Assembly (NCBI RefSeq): GCF_009299795.1
Contig: NZ_VIGP01000007.1
Location: forward strand, 62,001 to 126,000
Source of the DNA: Brachybacterium subflavum
Lineage (GTDB): Bacteria; Actinomycetota; Actinomycetes; Actinomycetales; Dermabacteraceae
Length of the DNA stretch: 64,000 nucleotides
Direction of reading: 5' to 3'
Shown here: positions 19,967 through 28,638 of the stretch, piece after piece
How positions within the stretch are numbered: the stretch's first letter is position 1
How the letters are laid out: each line of letters starts with the position of its first letter
Translations under genes and position numbers: made by a program
The notes under the pieces: model-generated
The model's input: only the letters and a program-made list of their open reading frames with translations
What the model was told of the DNA's origin: nothing
Database searches by the model: none

Positions 19967-20431
19967 ATGACGGGTCAGCGAGTTCTCGGCGGCGCCCCGG
20001 GCCCGGTGGGCCGCTCCCGCGGACGGCGCCGTGACAGGCACGGACGCGGACTGCGCGGGGACCTGCTGCCTGCTCACCTGCCCGGTCACCTCTCCCGGCG
20101 CGAGCTCTTCGAGGACACCGTGCTCGACGCGGCCCGCGCGCTCGTGGAGCGATACCCGCGGCGCCTCGAGCATCTCGAGGTCGCGGTCGAGGAGGTACCG
20201 CTCACGGATCCGGCGCCGTGGGAGGAGAGCGCGGTCGCGCTCGGCCGGGCGTTCCCCGCGGACCGCGACCATCCGCCGCGCGCGGTGCTGTTCCGTCGGC
20301 CGATCCAGACCCGCTGCTCCCTGCCCGGGGATCTCGAACTGCTGGTGCGCCAGGTCCTGGCCGACCAGATCGCCTCCCTGCTGCACCTGGACCCCGAGGA
20401 CGTGGACCCCGAGGCCTGGGGCGAGGGCTAG
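19967..20431 (+). CDS. Zincin-fold metallopeptidase-family protein lacking HExxH
   Basis: This 154-residue protein of the bacterial zincin-like family (PF06262 type) corresponds to Rv3259 by position and features. It has an Arg/Gly-rich basic N-terminus, then the conserved core RRELFEDTVLDAARALVERYP, and a C-terminal helix where the family normally has HExxH. Here that helix reads VLADQIASLLHLDPEDVDP, with no HExxH, so proteolysis is unlikely. A similar loss is widespread in actinobacterial members. The frame is open from 19907, but the promoter geometry favours the ATG at 19967. It is divergent from DUF3499. Confidence 0.78.
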   Translation: MTGQRVLGGAPGPVGRSRGRRRDRHGRGLRGDLLPAHLPGHLSRRELFEDTVLDAARALVERYPRRLEHLEVAVEEVPLTDPAPWEESAVALGRAFPADRDHPPRAVLFRRPIQTRCSLPGDLELLVRQVLADQIASLLHLDPEDVDPEAWGEG

Positions 20432-20440
20432 CAGCGCCCC

Positions 20441-22024
20441 TCAGTCCAGGCGCACCGTCGTCCCCGAGCCGCCGGTCGAGGCGGAGACCACGGGCACGGA
20501 GGTCAGCAGGGGCCCCGCCTTCGCGTCCGACTCGGTCTGGATCCAGCCGGCGTGGACCGCATCGGGGTCGTCCGGGATCACGACGAGTCCGGCGATGCCG
20601 CCCTTCGTGCCCGTGAGGTCTCCTGCGGGGATGTCGGTCGCGCTGTCGCCGGCGAGGTCGAGCTCGACGCTCTCCCCCGCGCCGCCGTCGGCCCCGACGG
20701 GGATGACGGTGGCGTGGGTGTCGGCGGTCGCGGCCAGGGAGAGGGCGCCGTGGGCGCCGTCTGCCGGAAGGGCGATCACCCCGGAGTCGCGCAGCGCCGG
20801 AGCGGCCTGGGCGACCGCGAGGTCGGAGGGCTTGCCGATCGTCTTGCCGAGCTTCTTCTCGGAGCGCACGCGCGAGCGGACCGCGGCGCTCACCTTCTGG
20901 TCGGACTCCGCGGTGATCGCGAAGTCCCCGGCGATGCCCTCGACGGGGACGGTCGTGACGGATCCCGCGGGCACGGTGACCTCGTCGTCGAGCCGGGACA
21001 CGTCCACGGGGCCCTCGGCGTCATGGGCGGCGAGCTGCACGTGCGCGTCCGCGCCCGACTCGTTCATCAGCACCACCTGCGCGCTCGTGCCCTTCCCGAT
21101 GCGCACGCCGGGGATCACGGAGGTGCGGGAGGCCTCGGGCAGGTCGGAGAGGATCTCGCCGCCCAGCGGGGTGAGACCGTCGCGCTCGGTGTCCTGCAGG
21201 GACATGGCCAGCGGCGCGCCGACGGTGCTCACGCTCACGCCGATCACCTCCTGGTCGGGGACGATCGACTCGAGCAGCACGCGCTCCTCCTTCCCCGGGG
21301 CCACCACGACCTGTGAGCGGCCGCCCATGTCGGCGGGGCCGTCGGCCGTCCAGACCTGGATCGAGGCCGTCGCGGGCCGGTCGGTGGTGCTGCGCAGCAG
21401 CAGGGAGGCGCTCGCGCCGCTCGCGGTGGAGGCGCCGAGGAAGGTCGCCTGCGTGGAGGCGCCGGTGCAGCGGGTCGCGCTGAGGGAGCGGAAGTCGCCG
21501 GTGTCCGTGGTCGTGGACTGCACGGCGTCCGCGACGACCTGCTGATCCTGCGATCCGCGCACCGTGACCTGCGGGCCGTTCGAGATCGAGGAGATGGTCT
21601 GGGCGCTCGCGCCCACGTCGCCCGTCGAGGTGTCGATGCCGAGGTCCTCGCCCGTGGCGTCGGCGCCGGTGATCGACGGCGCGAGCGGGTTGCCGTCCGC
21701 GTCCTGCCTCGTGCTCGAGGCGGCGACGCGGCCGAAGAGCAGCGAGGAGTCCGCGTCCAGGCCCAGGGTGCGCACGCCCACGCGCCCGTTCGGCCCCGTC
21801 GAGGAGAGCTTCTCGTCCCCCGTGCTCCCCTGCAGCTCCTTCGGGACCTGGACGGGACCGGGGCACACGAGCGCGGCGGCGCTCGGCGAGGACGTGGTCT
21901 CGGCGCGCTCGACCGAGCGGTCCGGGGACCCGTCGGAGAGAGGGCCGACGAGCGCGCCGACCCCGAGCACCAGGATCGGCACCACGCTCGCGAGGGCCAG
22001 TGCGGGCCGCATCGATCGGGTCAC
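20441..22024 (-). CDS. DUF5719 exported protein
   Basis: This 527-residue protein has one N-terminal membrane helix (PALALASVVPILVLGVGALV) and a long extracytoplasmic beta-rich region, including repeated stretches such as VTVPAGSVTTVPVEG. It fits the actinobacterial DUF5719 family, found next to WhiB and a large glycosyltransferase. Only one or two Cys pairs are present. The start overlaps the end of the preceding glycosyltransferase gene by ATGA, so the two are translationally coupled. A role in assembling or binding an envelope glycan is inferred from context only. Confidence 0.82.
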   Translation of the reverse strand: MTRSMRPALALASVVPILVLGVGALVGPLSDGSPDRSVERAETTSSPSAAALVCPGPVQVPKELQGSTGDEKLSSTGPNGRVGVRTLGLDADSSLLFGRVAASSTRQDADGNPLAPSITGADATGEDLGIDTSTGDVGASAQTISSISNGPQVTVRGSQDQQVVADAVQSTTTDTGDFRSLSATRCTGASTQATFLGASTASGASASLLLRSTTDRPATASIQVWTADGPADMGGRSQVVVAPGKEERVLLESIVPDQEVIGVSVSTVGAPLAMSLQDTERDGLTPLGGEILSDLPEASRTSVIPGVRIGKGTSAQVVLMNESGADAHVQLAAHDAEGPVDVSRLDDEVTVPAGSVTTVPVEGIAGDFAITAESDQKVSAAVRSRVRSEKKLGKTIGKPSDLAVAQAAPALRDSGVIALPADGAHGALSLAATADTHATVIPVGADGGAGESVELDLAGDSATDIPAGDLTGTKGGIAGLVVIPDDPDAVHAGWIQTESDAKAGPLLTSVPVVSASTGGSGTTVRLD

Positions 22025-25000
22025 AGGGCACCACTCTCCTGGCTCTCCTGCCAGGGCTCCTCGCCCCGACGCCGCCCGGGGCCGGCGCGCCAGGGCACGG
22101 CGACCACGGCGGTGATCAGCACGGTCACGGCCAGCACGATCGCGAGCACGAGGCGCCAGGGGTCCTGGCGGTGGATCTCGAGGTGCCCCGAGTCGCCGGC
22201 GGGGACGGTGAACCCCTGGGCCCAGCCGTCGACGGTGACGGGTGCGAGCGCCTCGCCGTCGAGCGTCGCCTCCCAGCCGCTCTCGCGGCGCTCCGAGAGC
22301 ACCACGATGCGCTCGCCCTGTGCGGAGGCCACATCGCCCTCGGCGTCGAGCACTCCGCTCTCGAGGGCGGTCTCGTCGTCGGCCGACGGGTCATCCCCTG
22401 CAGGGCGGATCACGGCGCGGGAACCGGCGTCGACCACTCGCCACATGCCGCCGCCGCTGCCCTCGGTGACCTTCTCGAGCTGCGGGGAGGCGTCGAGGGC
22501 GTCCGTGAGGGCCTGCGCGTCCTGCGAGGACCCGGGCACGACGACGTAGCCGACGCCGAGGGTGCGCAGGCGCACGGGATCGCTCGCGGCGTCGGCCGTG
22601 AGCAGCTCGCCGGTCGCCACGCGCAGCGCGTTCGAGGCGGCATCCTCGTCGACGGCGGTTCCCGAGCCCGCCGCGACGAGGTCGCGCGCGGCGACGGAGC
22701 CGGAGTCCTGCTGGACGGTGGGGCCGCCGTCGACCACGAGGTGGGCGTCGACCGAGTCGTCGCCGCCCTGGGAGAGCACGAGGACGCGTCCGCGCGTCTC
22801 GGAGGTCCCGAGGTCGCTCGCGGCCTGCGGCACCTCGTCGCTCTGCGTGCGGTGCACCTGCAGCGCGTCGGGCAGGCTGAGGGTCCAGCCGATCGTGGCG
22901 ACGAGGCAGCAGGCGGCCACGAGCCCGGCGATCGCGACGGTCGCGCCGCGGCGCGCACCGGATTCGCGGCCGCTGCGACGCGCCAGGGCGTCGCAGGTCG
23001 CCGCGCAGCCCACGAGCAGGGAGAGCAGGGCGAGGCTCAGCACCCCGCCGATCGGTGCGCTCAGCAGGCTCTCGGCCCCGGTCTCCGTGGGCACGGCGCG
23101 TGCGAGCAGCGCCGTCGCCATGGCGAGAGCGGCGAGCACGATCGCGTACCGCCCCGCGCGGCCCGCGTCGGCCCGCTGGAAGGGGGCGAGCAGCGCGCCC
23201 ACCATCACCGGGGCCATCAGCAGCACGGGCAGCGCCCCTGCCGCGGACGCGCCGAGAAGGCCCTCGAGCGCCGTCCAGGAGGGTGCGGGCGCAGGCCACA
23301 GGGCGAGCAGCTCGAGGCCCGAGGGGGCCTCGGCCGAGGCGGGGACCCCGGCGACGTGCAGCAGCGCGGCGGGATGGGCGATGAAGACGCCGAGGTAGGG
23401 CAGCTGCAGGGCGAGCGAGGGCACGAGCACCCAGATGAGTCGCCGCCGCCGGCCCGGCACGAAGGGTGCGAGCAGGGCGAGGGCGAGGCCGACGAGGATC
23501 ACGAGCACCGGCTGCACGGCGCCGATCACGAGCAGCACCAGACCCGCGGCGGCGGCCGCGGAGACGCTGGCCTGGGAGACCTTGTGCACCAGCCCGATGG
23601 CGCGGCCCACCGCGAGGGCGAGCAGGGGCAGCAGCAGGTGGACGAGCACGAGAGGCCAGGCGCCGGAGCCCAGGGAGGCGAGGAGGGGCGGGCCGACGGC
23701 CCAGGCCACGGCCAGGGCCAGGCGCGCGCCCACCGCGCGGGTGAGGGCGCCGGCCGCCCACCAGGCGCCCATGGCGGCCAGCGGCACCGCGAGGACGAGC
23801 AGCACTCCCAGCGCGCTCTCGGGCAGGGGGAGCGGGGCGATCAGCCGCAGCAGGGCGTCGCCCGGCCCGCGTGCTCCCAGTCCGCCGTCGCCGCCGGGCA
23901 CCCAGCTCGACCAGGCGACCTGCGTGCGCTCCCGCCAGTCGTCGGCGAGGGTCTGCAGCTGCGGGCCCGCGAGATGACCGCGCGCGAGCAGCGGGCGTGC
24001 GCCCACGATCCCGGCGATCAGCGCGAGCGCCGCGAGGATGATCGTCCACACGCCGTGACGGCCGAAGTCCGCGTCGTCGGAGCCGTGGGTGGTGCCGGCG
24101 ATCCCCCAGGTGGTGCGGCGGATCCGACGGGCGCGCTCGTCGTCGGCGAACAGGCGCGTCCAGATCGCCTCGAGGCGGCGGCGCAGCGCCTCCGTGCGCG
24201 GAAGATAGAGGGGAGCGAGGCGCCGCCGGGGCACCAGCGCCCTGCGGGAGGCCCGCGCGCCGCGGGCGATGACGCCGGGCGCCCGCCGGTAGGCGGCGAG
24301 GGTCCCGCGGAGCTCTGCGAGGGCGAGCCGGGGCGCCTGTGCGGCCACCTGCCCGAGCATCCGTGCCAGGGTCCCCAGCGGCATGCTCAGCAGAAGGGTG
24401 AGCACGACGCCCAGCAGCGGGCGGTGCTTCAGCAGCAGGAGCATCTGCCCGCGCCGGTGCTCGCGCAGCAGGGCGGGGGCGGGAGCCTCGCGGTGCGGGG
24501 CCAGCACCCGCGCGTCGGGAGCGACCTCGACCCGCTCGCCGCCGCGCCAGACCCTCTGACCGAGGTCGATCTCGGCGAAGGGCGAGCCGAGCGCGGGGTC
24601 GGTGCCGCCGAGTCTCGCGAGGGTGCTCTCGCGCACCAGCAGGCCGGGCAGTGCGACCCCGAGCACGTCGTGCCGCCAGTCGGACTGCCCCTGGTCGATC
24701 TCGCCGGGCTCGACGCCGGTGACGATGCGGCCGCTGTGGGTGAGGGTGACGCCCACGTCCACGAGCACGTCGGCGTCGTCGGCGGTGGGCCGGGAGGTGC
24801 TCGTGCCGTCGTCGCCGCCTGACGCCGCGGGCCGCAGGCGCTTGGAGCCGATGAGCGCGGCCGTGGGCGAGGCCTCGGCGGCATCCACGAGGGCGCGCAG
24901 GGAGGCGCGGCCGGGCAGCGCGTCCTCGGTGAGCAGCCAGAACCAGCTCTCGGAATCGGCGGAGGCGCGGCGCCTGCCGGCCGGCGGCGCGGCGATCGCC

Positions 25001-25422
25001 GAGCCGCCCTCGCGCAGGCGGGTCGGGATCTGCGCCGTCTCCTCGGCCTCGCGCACGAGCCCCCGCTCGTGCGCGTCGCGGTCGATGGGGCGCATGTGAC
25101 CGCCGGCGCGCGGGGCGGCCTCGGAGACGTCCTTCTGCCGGACGTTCGTGAGCACCCCGCTGGACAGGGACGTCGTGATCTCGCGGACGGCGCTCGCGAG
25201 CCCCGCGCCGGCGGCGATCCTCAGCACCTCGTCGATCGTGCCGTCCGCCGCGAGCGCGGCGACCTGGGCCTCGCGCTCCTCGCCGAGCTGCCCGCGGGCG
25301 ATCACCGCGACACGATCGGCCGCCCTCTCCTGGGCGGAGAGGGCGGCGAGGGCGGTCGAGAGGGATTCGGGGTCGTCGCGTCCGCCGAGCAGGAGGACGG
25401 CGGTGACGTCGCGCGAAGTCAC
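22021..25422 (-). CDS. Large GT2-type glycosyltransferase with multi-span membrane domain
   Basis: The protein is about 1133 residues. The N-terminal third is a GT-A-like domain starting at DVTAVLLLGGRDDPESLSTAL. It shows WFWLLTEDALPG where GT2 enzymes carry the DxD-type nucleotide-sugar site, and a later block FAEIDLGQRVWRGG. From about residue 310 there are a dozen or more membrane helices, then an extracytoplasmic C-terminal domain and a last helix near the end. Such fusions presumably build a sugar on a lipid carrier and act on it in the membrane. The frame is open to 25728, but that part overlaps whiB. I place the start at the GTG at 25422, 28 nt after whiB. The Shine-Dalgarno site is weak, so the start is uncertain. 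Confidence 0.78.
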   Translation of the reverse strand: MTSRDVTAVLLLGGRDDPESLSTALAALSAQERAADRVAVIARGQLGEEREAQVAALAADGTIDEVLRIAAGAGLASAVREITTSLSSGVLTNVRQKDVSEAAPRAGGHMRPIDRDAHERGLVREAEETAQIPTRLREGGSAIAAPPAGRRRASADSESWFWLLTEDALPGRASLRALVDAAEASPTAALIGSKRLRPAASGGDDGTSTSRPTADDADVLVDVGVTLTHSGRIVTGVEPGEIDQGQSDWRHDVLGVALPGLLVRESTLARLGGTDPALGSPFAEIDLGQRVWRGGERVEVAPDARVLAPHREAPAPALLREHRRGQMLLLLKHRPLLGVVLTLLLSMPLGTLARMLGQVAAQAPRLALAELRGTLAAYRRAPGVIARGARASRRALVPRRRLAPLYLPRTEALRRRLEAIWTRLFADDERARRIRRTTWGIAGTTHGSDDADFGRHGVWTIILAALALIAGIVGARPLLARGHLAGPQLQTLADDWRERTQVAWSSWVPGGDGGLGARGPGDALLRLIAPLPLPESALGVLLVLAVPLAAMGAWWAAGALTRAVGARLALAVAWAVGPPLLASLGSGAWPLVLVHLLLPLLALAVGRAIGLVHKVSQASVSAAAAAGLVLLVIGAVQPVLVILVGLALALLAPFVPGRRRRLIWVLVPSLALQLPYLGVFIAHPAALLHVAGVPASAEAPSGLELLALWPAPAPSWTALEGLLGASAAGALPVLLMAPVMVGALLAPFQRADAGRAGRYAIVLAALAMATALLARAVPTETGAESLLSAPIGGVLSLALLSLLVGCAATCDALARRSGRESGARRGATVAIAGLVAACCLVATIGWTLSLPDALQVHRTQSDEVPQAASDLGTSETRGRVLVLSQGGDDSVDAHLVVDGGPTVQQDSGSVAARDLVAAGSGTAVDEDAASNALRVATGELLTADAASDPVRLRTLGVGYVVVPGSSQDAQALTDALDASPQLEKVTEGSGGGMWRVVDAGSRAVIRPAGDDPSADDETALESGVLDAEGDVASAQGERIVVLSERRESGWEATLDGEALAPVTVDGWAQGFTVPAGDSGHLEIHRQDPWRLVLAIVLAVTVLITAVVAVPWRAGPGRRRGEEPWQESQESGAL

Positions 25423-25450
25423 AGGCGGCGGGGCTGGGTCACGGGGCCGC

Positions 25451-25750
25451 TCAGACGGCGCGGCGCTTGAGCTTGCGCCGCTCGCGCTCGGAGAGGCCGC
25501 CCCAGATGCCGAAGCGCTCGTCGTTCTCGAGGGCGTACTCGAGGCACTCGGCACGCACCTCGCAGGAGACGCACACCTTCTTCGCCTCGCGCGTGGACCC
25601 GCCCTTCTCGGGGAAGAAGGCCTCGGGGTCCGTCTGTGCGCACAGTGCACGCTCCTGCCACGAGACCTCGGCCTCTTCGCCGTCGGCCACCAGCTGCAGG
25701 AGGGAGAATTCCTCCGACTGCGCATCATCCTCGTCGCGCGTGCGTTCCAT
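25451..25750 (-). CDS. WhiB-family iron-sulfur transcriptional regulator (WhiB2-like)
   Basis: This 99-residue WhiB protein has four cluster-ligating cysteines, in ALCAQTD, KKVCVSCEVRAEC and their spacing. The turn motif GIWGG and a basic C-terminal tail RERRKLKRRAV bind DNA or sigma factor. WhiB proteins carry a [4Fe-4S] cluster and bind region 4 of the principal sigma factor. Position next to a cofE/fbiB-like gene and the PMM-DUF3499 block matches whiB2 (whmD) of Mycobacterium, which controls septation. The start ATG at 25750 has GAGGAAGGA 8 nt upstream. A longer frame to 25864 would read through the promoter region and is unlikely. Confidence 0.93.
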   Translation of the reverse strand: MERTRDEDDAQSEEFSLLQLVADGEEAEVSWQERALCAQTDPEAFFPEKGGSTREAKKVCVSCEVRAECLEYALENDERFGIWGGLSERERRKLKRRAV

Positions 25751-25854
25751 CGGCACAGTTCCTTCCTCAGGGGGACGCTTCACGTCGTGAGGTCGCTCCA
25801 TGGCGACCGACGGGGTTCGGGACGAGGCGGGGGGGGAGCCGCCGGGATACAGCC

Positions 25855-25871
25855 TAAAATACACCCGTGTA
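25855..25871. promoter_or_regulatory. Promoter hexamer and inverted repeat between whiB and cofE
   Basis: TAAAAT (25855-25860) is a good -10 candidate for the plus-strand cofE gene. It overlaps the inverted repeat TACAC-CC-GTGTA at 25860-25871. This AT-rich patch stands out in the 166-nt divergent region. The geometry suggests an operator next to the transcription start, able to affect both genes. The binding protein is unknown. Confidence 0.45.
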
Positions 25872-25916
25872 ACTCGGCTCCGTCAAGCCGGTGCACGCCC
25901 GCGACCAGGAGATGCG

Positions 25917-27059
25917 ATGACCACGACCCCTCCCGTCGAGCCCGTGGGGCCCGCCTGCCCGTCCGCTTCGTCCGGTCTGCGGGTGCTGCCGGTCGTCGGA
26001 CTCGGAGAGGTGCGTGCAGGGGACGACGTCGCCGCGCTCCTCCTCGGCGCCCTCGAGGCCTCCGGGACCCCCTTGGCCGACGACGACGTGCTGTGCGTGT
26101 CGACCAAGATCATCTCGAAGACCAGGGATCTTGTCATCCCCGCCGAGGCCAAGCAGGGGGCGATCGCGGAGCAGAGCGTGCGCCTCGTCGCCCGCCGACG
26201 CCATCTGCGCACCACCACCTCGATCGTCGAGGTCCCGGCCGGCCCGGTGATGGCCGCCGCCGGCATCGACGGCTCGAACTCCCCCGGCGGCCTCCTGCTC
26301 CTGCCCGGGGACCCGGACACCGAGGCCGAGGACCTGCGCGCGGCGCTCGCGCGCGCCACGGGCAGGCGGCTGGGGGTGGTGCTCTCGGACACCTCCTCGC
26401 GCATCTGGCGGGTGGGCGTCGGCGACATCGCGCTCGGCGCGGCGGGGCTGCGCGCGCTCGAGGACCTGCGCGGGAGCACGGATGCCGACGGCCGACCCCT
26501 CCACGTCACCGTGCGAGCGCTGGCCGACGAGATCGCCGCGGCGGCGGACCTCGTCAAGGGAAAGGCCGGCGGTGTGCCGGCGGTCGTCGTCCGCGGCCTC
26601 CGCGGCGTCGTCGTCGATCCGGCCGACGCCGTGCCCGCGCGCGCTCTCAGCCGCACCGGGGAGGACGACTGGTTCCGGCGCCCGAGCCTCGAGTCCGTCT
26701 GGCAGGCCCTCGGCGTCGCGGCCGAGGACGAGCCGGTCGCGGCGATGGACCCGGAGTCCGACGCGCTGCGCCTGCACCGGGCGATCGAGATCGCGCGCAC
26801 GCCTGCCCCGACGGTCCCCGCCGTCGACCCCGATCGCCCCTCCTCTCCGCCCTCCGCGCCTCTCCTCGAGGACGAGGGCCCCGGCCCGACCGGGCGGCTC
26901 GCGCTGGTGGTGCGCCCGCACGACGACCGGGGCGGATCCTGGGCGGCGGCCGGGGCGTTCGCCGAGCGCCTGCGCGCCGCGATCGGCGCAGAGTCCATCG
27001 CCCGCGAACTGCCCGTCGACGTGCGCATCGAGGGGCCCCGCGCGAGGATGGAGCCATGA
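25917..27059 (+). CDS. cofE: CofE-type F420-0:gamma-glutamyl ligase
   Basis: The first 250 of 380 residues match CofE, which adds gamma-linked glutamates to coenzyme F420-0 using GTP. Conserved blocks are LCVSTKIISKTRDLV, AAAGIDGSNSPGG, VVLSDTSSRIWRVGVGDIALGAAG and ADLVKGKAGGVPAVVVRG. The C-terminal 130 residues are Pro/Asp-rich and variable. They are too short and dissimilar for the nitroreductase-like C-terminal domain of mycobacterial FbiB, so dehydro-F420-0 reduction must lie elsewhere. No cofD (fbiA) is adjacent, unlike Mycobacterium. The ATG at 25917 has AGGAG 5 nt upstream. It overlaps the next gene by ATGA. Confidence 0.88.
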   Translation: MTTTPPVEPVGPACPSASSGLRVLPVVGLGEVRAGDDVAALLLGALEASGTPLADDDVLCVSTKIISKTRDLVIPAEAKQGAIAEQSVRLVARRRHLRTTTSIVEVPAGPVMAAAGIDGSNSPGGLLLLPGDPDTEAEDLRAALARATGRRLGVVLSDTSSRIWRVGVGDIALGAAGLRALEDLRGSTDADGRPLHVTVRALADEIAAAADLVKGKAGGVPAVVVRGLRGVVVDPADAVPARALSRTGEDDWFRRPSLESVWQALGVAAEDEPVAAMDPESDALRLHRAIEIARTPAPTVPAVDPDRPSSPPSAPLLEDEGPGPTGRLALVVRPHDDRGGSWAAAGAFAERLRAAIGAESIARELPVDVRIEGPRARMEP

Positions 27060-27754
27060 CCTCCTCCCCTCCCCCTCTGCCCTCCCTCCAGGCGCTGCTC
27101 TCCTCCCTCGAGGCGCTCGGCCCGCGGCCCGCCCTGGTCTGGTACGGGGAGCAGAGCCGGATCGAGCTCTCCGGCCACGTCCTGGCGAACTGGGTGATCA
27201 AGACCGTGGGCCACCTCGATGCGGAGGTCATGCTCGAGCGCGACGACCTCGTGCTGCTCGACCTCCCTCCGCACTGGAAGCGCCTCGTGCTCGCCCTCGC
27301 CGCCTGGGGCCTGGGCGCACGCGTCGCGATCGGCGACGGTGCGGGCACCGACCCCGCGCTCCCCTCCGACGGGGAGGTGCGCGTCCTGGCCACGGACCGC
27401 CCCGGCTCCGCGGCGCGCGCCGACGACGCCGACGAGGTCCTCGCCCTGGACGCGCGCTCCCTCTCCCTCCGCTTCGACGGCGAGCTGCCGCCGCTCGTCC
27501 ACGACTGGGCCCAGGAGGTCCGCGCGCACCCCGATCACCTCTCGGTGCCGCTCGGCACCTGGGCGGGTCCCGAACCCTCCCCGCTGCCGACCTCCCTCAC
27601 CGAGGCCTCGGGATCCCGTCTCCTGGTCGTGGACGACGGCCTCGCCGACTCGTCTGTGCTGCTCGCGGCACTGCTCGACGGCCGCGGGATCGTCGGCCCG
27701 GCGGAGTCGGTCACGCCCCACCAGGCCCAGCAGGAGGATGCGCGCGAGGCATAG
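27056..27754 (+). CDS. TIGR03089-family protein
   Basis: This 232-residue actinobacterial protein resembles TIGR03089. That family looks like a truncated AMP-binding (adenylate-forming) N-terminal region: RPALVWYGEQSRIELSGHVL is followed by LDLPPHWKRLVLALAAWGLG. It lacks the P-loop SGTTG and the C-terminal domain needed for adenylation, so it is probably not an active ligase. The function is unknown. It overlaps cofE by ATGA, indicating co-translation. The neighbouring HNH remnant begins about 210 nt after its stop. Confidence 0.8.
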   Translation: MTSSPPPLPSLQALLSSLEALGPRPALVWYGEQSRIELSGHVLANWVIKTVGHLDAEVMLERDDLVLLDLPPHWKRLVLALAAWGLGARVAIGDGAGTDPALPSDGEVRVLATDRPGSAARADDADEVLALDARSLSLRFDGELPPLVHDWAQEVRAHPDHLSVPLGTWAGPEPSPLPTSLTEASGSRLLVVDDGLADSSVLLAALLDGRGIVGPAESVTPHQAQQEDAREA

Positions 27755-27903
27755 AGGCACCTCCTCGGGTCAGCTGCCCCGCAGACTCAGGGCCCGCCGC
27801 TCCTCCCCACATCCTCGTCGTCCACAGCCTCCGCACTGGTGTCCGGAATGTCCCACCGCCCCCTCGCCACCCGGCAGGGATCTGACAGATCTGGCAGCAG
27901 GTG

Positions 27904-27921
27904 ACGTTCCCGCGGGAACGT
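27904..27921. repeat. Perfect 18-bp palindrome upstream of the HNH remnant
   Basis: ACGTTCCCGCGGGAACGT is self-complementary over all 18 bases. A shorter inverted repeat, ATCTGACAGAT, lies 14 nt before it (27880-27890). Both sit in the otherwise featureless 208-nt gap between the TIGR03089 gene and the truncated HNH gene, close to the point where HNH homology begins. It could be a protein-binding site, a recombination scar, or chance. Confidence 0.6.
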
Positions 27922-27962
27922 CTGCGACAGACGCTGGTACGCATTCAGCGGGCCCCTTCGAT

Positions 27963-28631
27963 GTGTCTGCCGCGACTCCTCCCCTACGGAACCGCTGCGA
28001 GATCGTGGGGGCCGGGCCGCTCGAGGCCGCCACGGCGCAGCGGCTGACCTGCACGGGGCTGCTCGCGCTGCTGGTCACCGATGAGAACGGGGAGATCCTG
28101 CACCTCGGACGCACCCGTCGACTCGCCTCCCGCGCACAGCGCCGAGCCCTGCGCGTCGCCCAGCGCATGTGCGGCTTCCCCGGGTGCCATCAGACGAAGC
28201 ACCTCGATGCCCACCACCTCGTGCCCTGGTCGCACGGCGGCGACACGGACATCGAGAACCTCGTGCTGCTGTGCCGGCGTCATCACGTCCTCGTCCATGA
28301 GGGCGGGCTGACGATCCGGCCGGCGCGATCATCGGCGCCGCACGCTCCGGCCGATGGCCCGCGCTTCGAGGTGGTCGACTCCGCGGGCACCCCGGTCCAG
28401 GTGCACTGGCCACAGGTGCTCGAGCACGCGGTCATCGTCCCGCTGGAGCCCGAGCACCCACTCGTGCGCGACGGCGAGAGCGGGCCGCGCTACCAGCGGG
28501 GCGAGGGGGACACGAGGATCGCGCCGACCACCGCCGGGTTCGGCTTCCGCCTGAGGGACGTCGTCGATGCGCTGTATGAGTCCGGCACCGGGGACGGACA
28601 GGACGACCTGGACCCCGACCCCGACGAGTGA
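27963..28631 (+). pseudogene. 5'-truncated DUF222/HNH endonuclease
   Basis: The frame encodes the last 220 or so residues of a 13E12/DUF222-type HNH protein, normally about 400-500 residues. It retains the end of DUF222 (GPLEAATAQRLTC), the linker GRTRRLASRAQRRAL, and an intact HNH site, with HLDAHHLVPWSHGG, Asn in DIENLV, and LCRRHH. The whole N-terminal DUF222 region is missing. A GTG at 27963 could start the fragment, but no strong Shine-Dalgarno site is seen. These genes occur in many scattered copies in actinobacteria and behave like semi-mobile elements. I read it as a remnant; a minimal active nuclease cannot be excluded. Confidence 0.72.
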
Positions 28632-28638
28632 GCGGCTC

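Noticed and set aside
25423-25728. Upstream extension of the giant glycosyltransferase frame
   Set aside because: The extra 102 residues are Ser/Arg/Pro-rich shadow sequence overlapping whiB in another frame; the family-like sequence starts at 25422.
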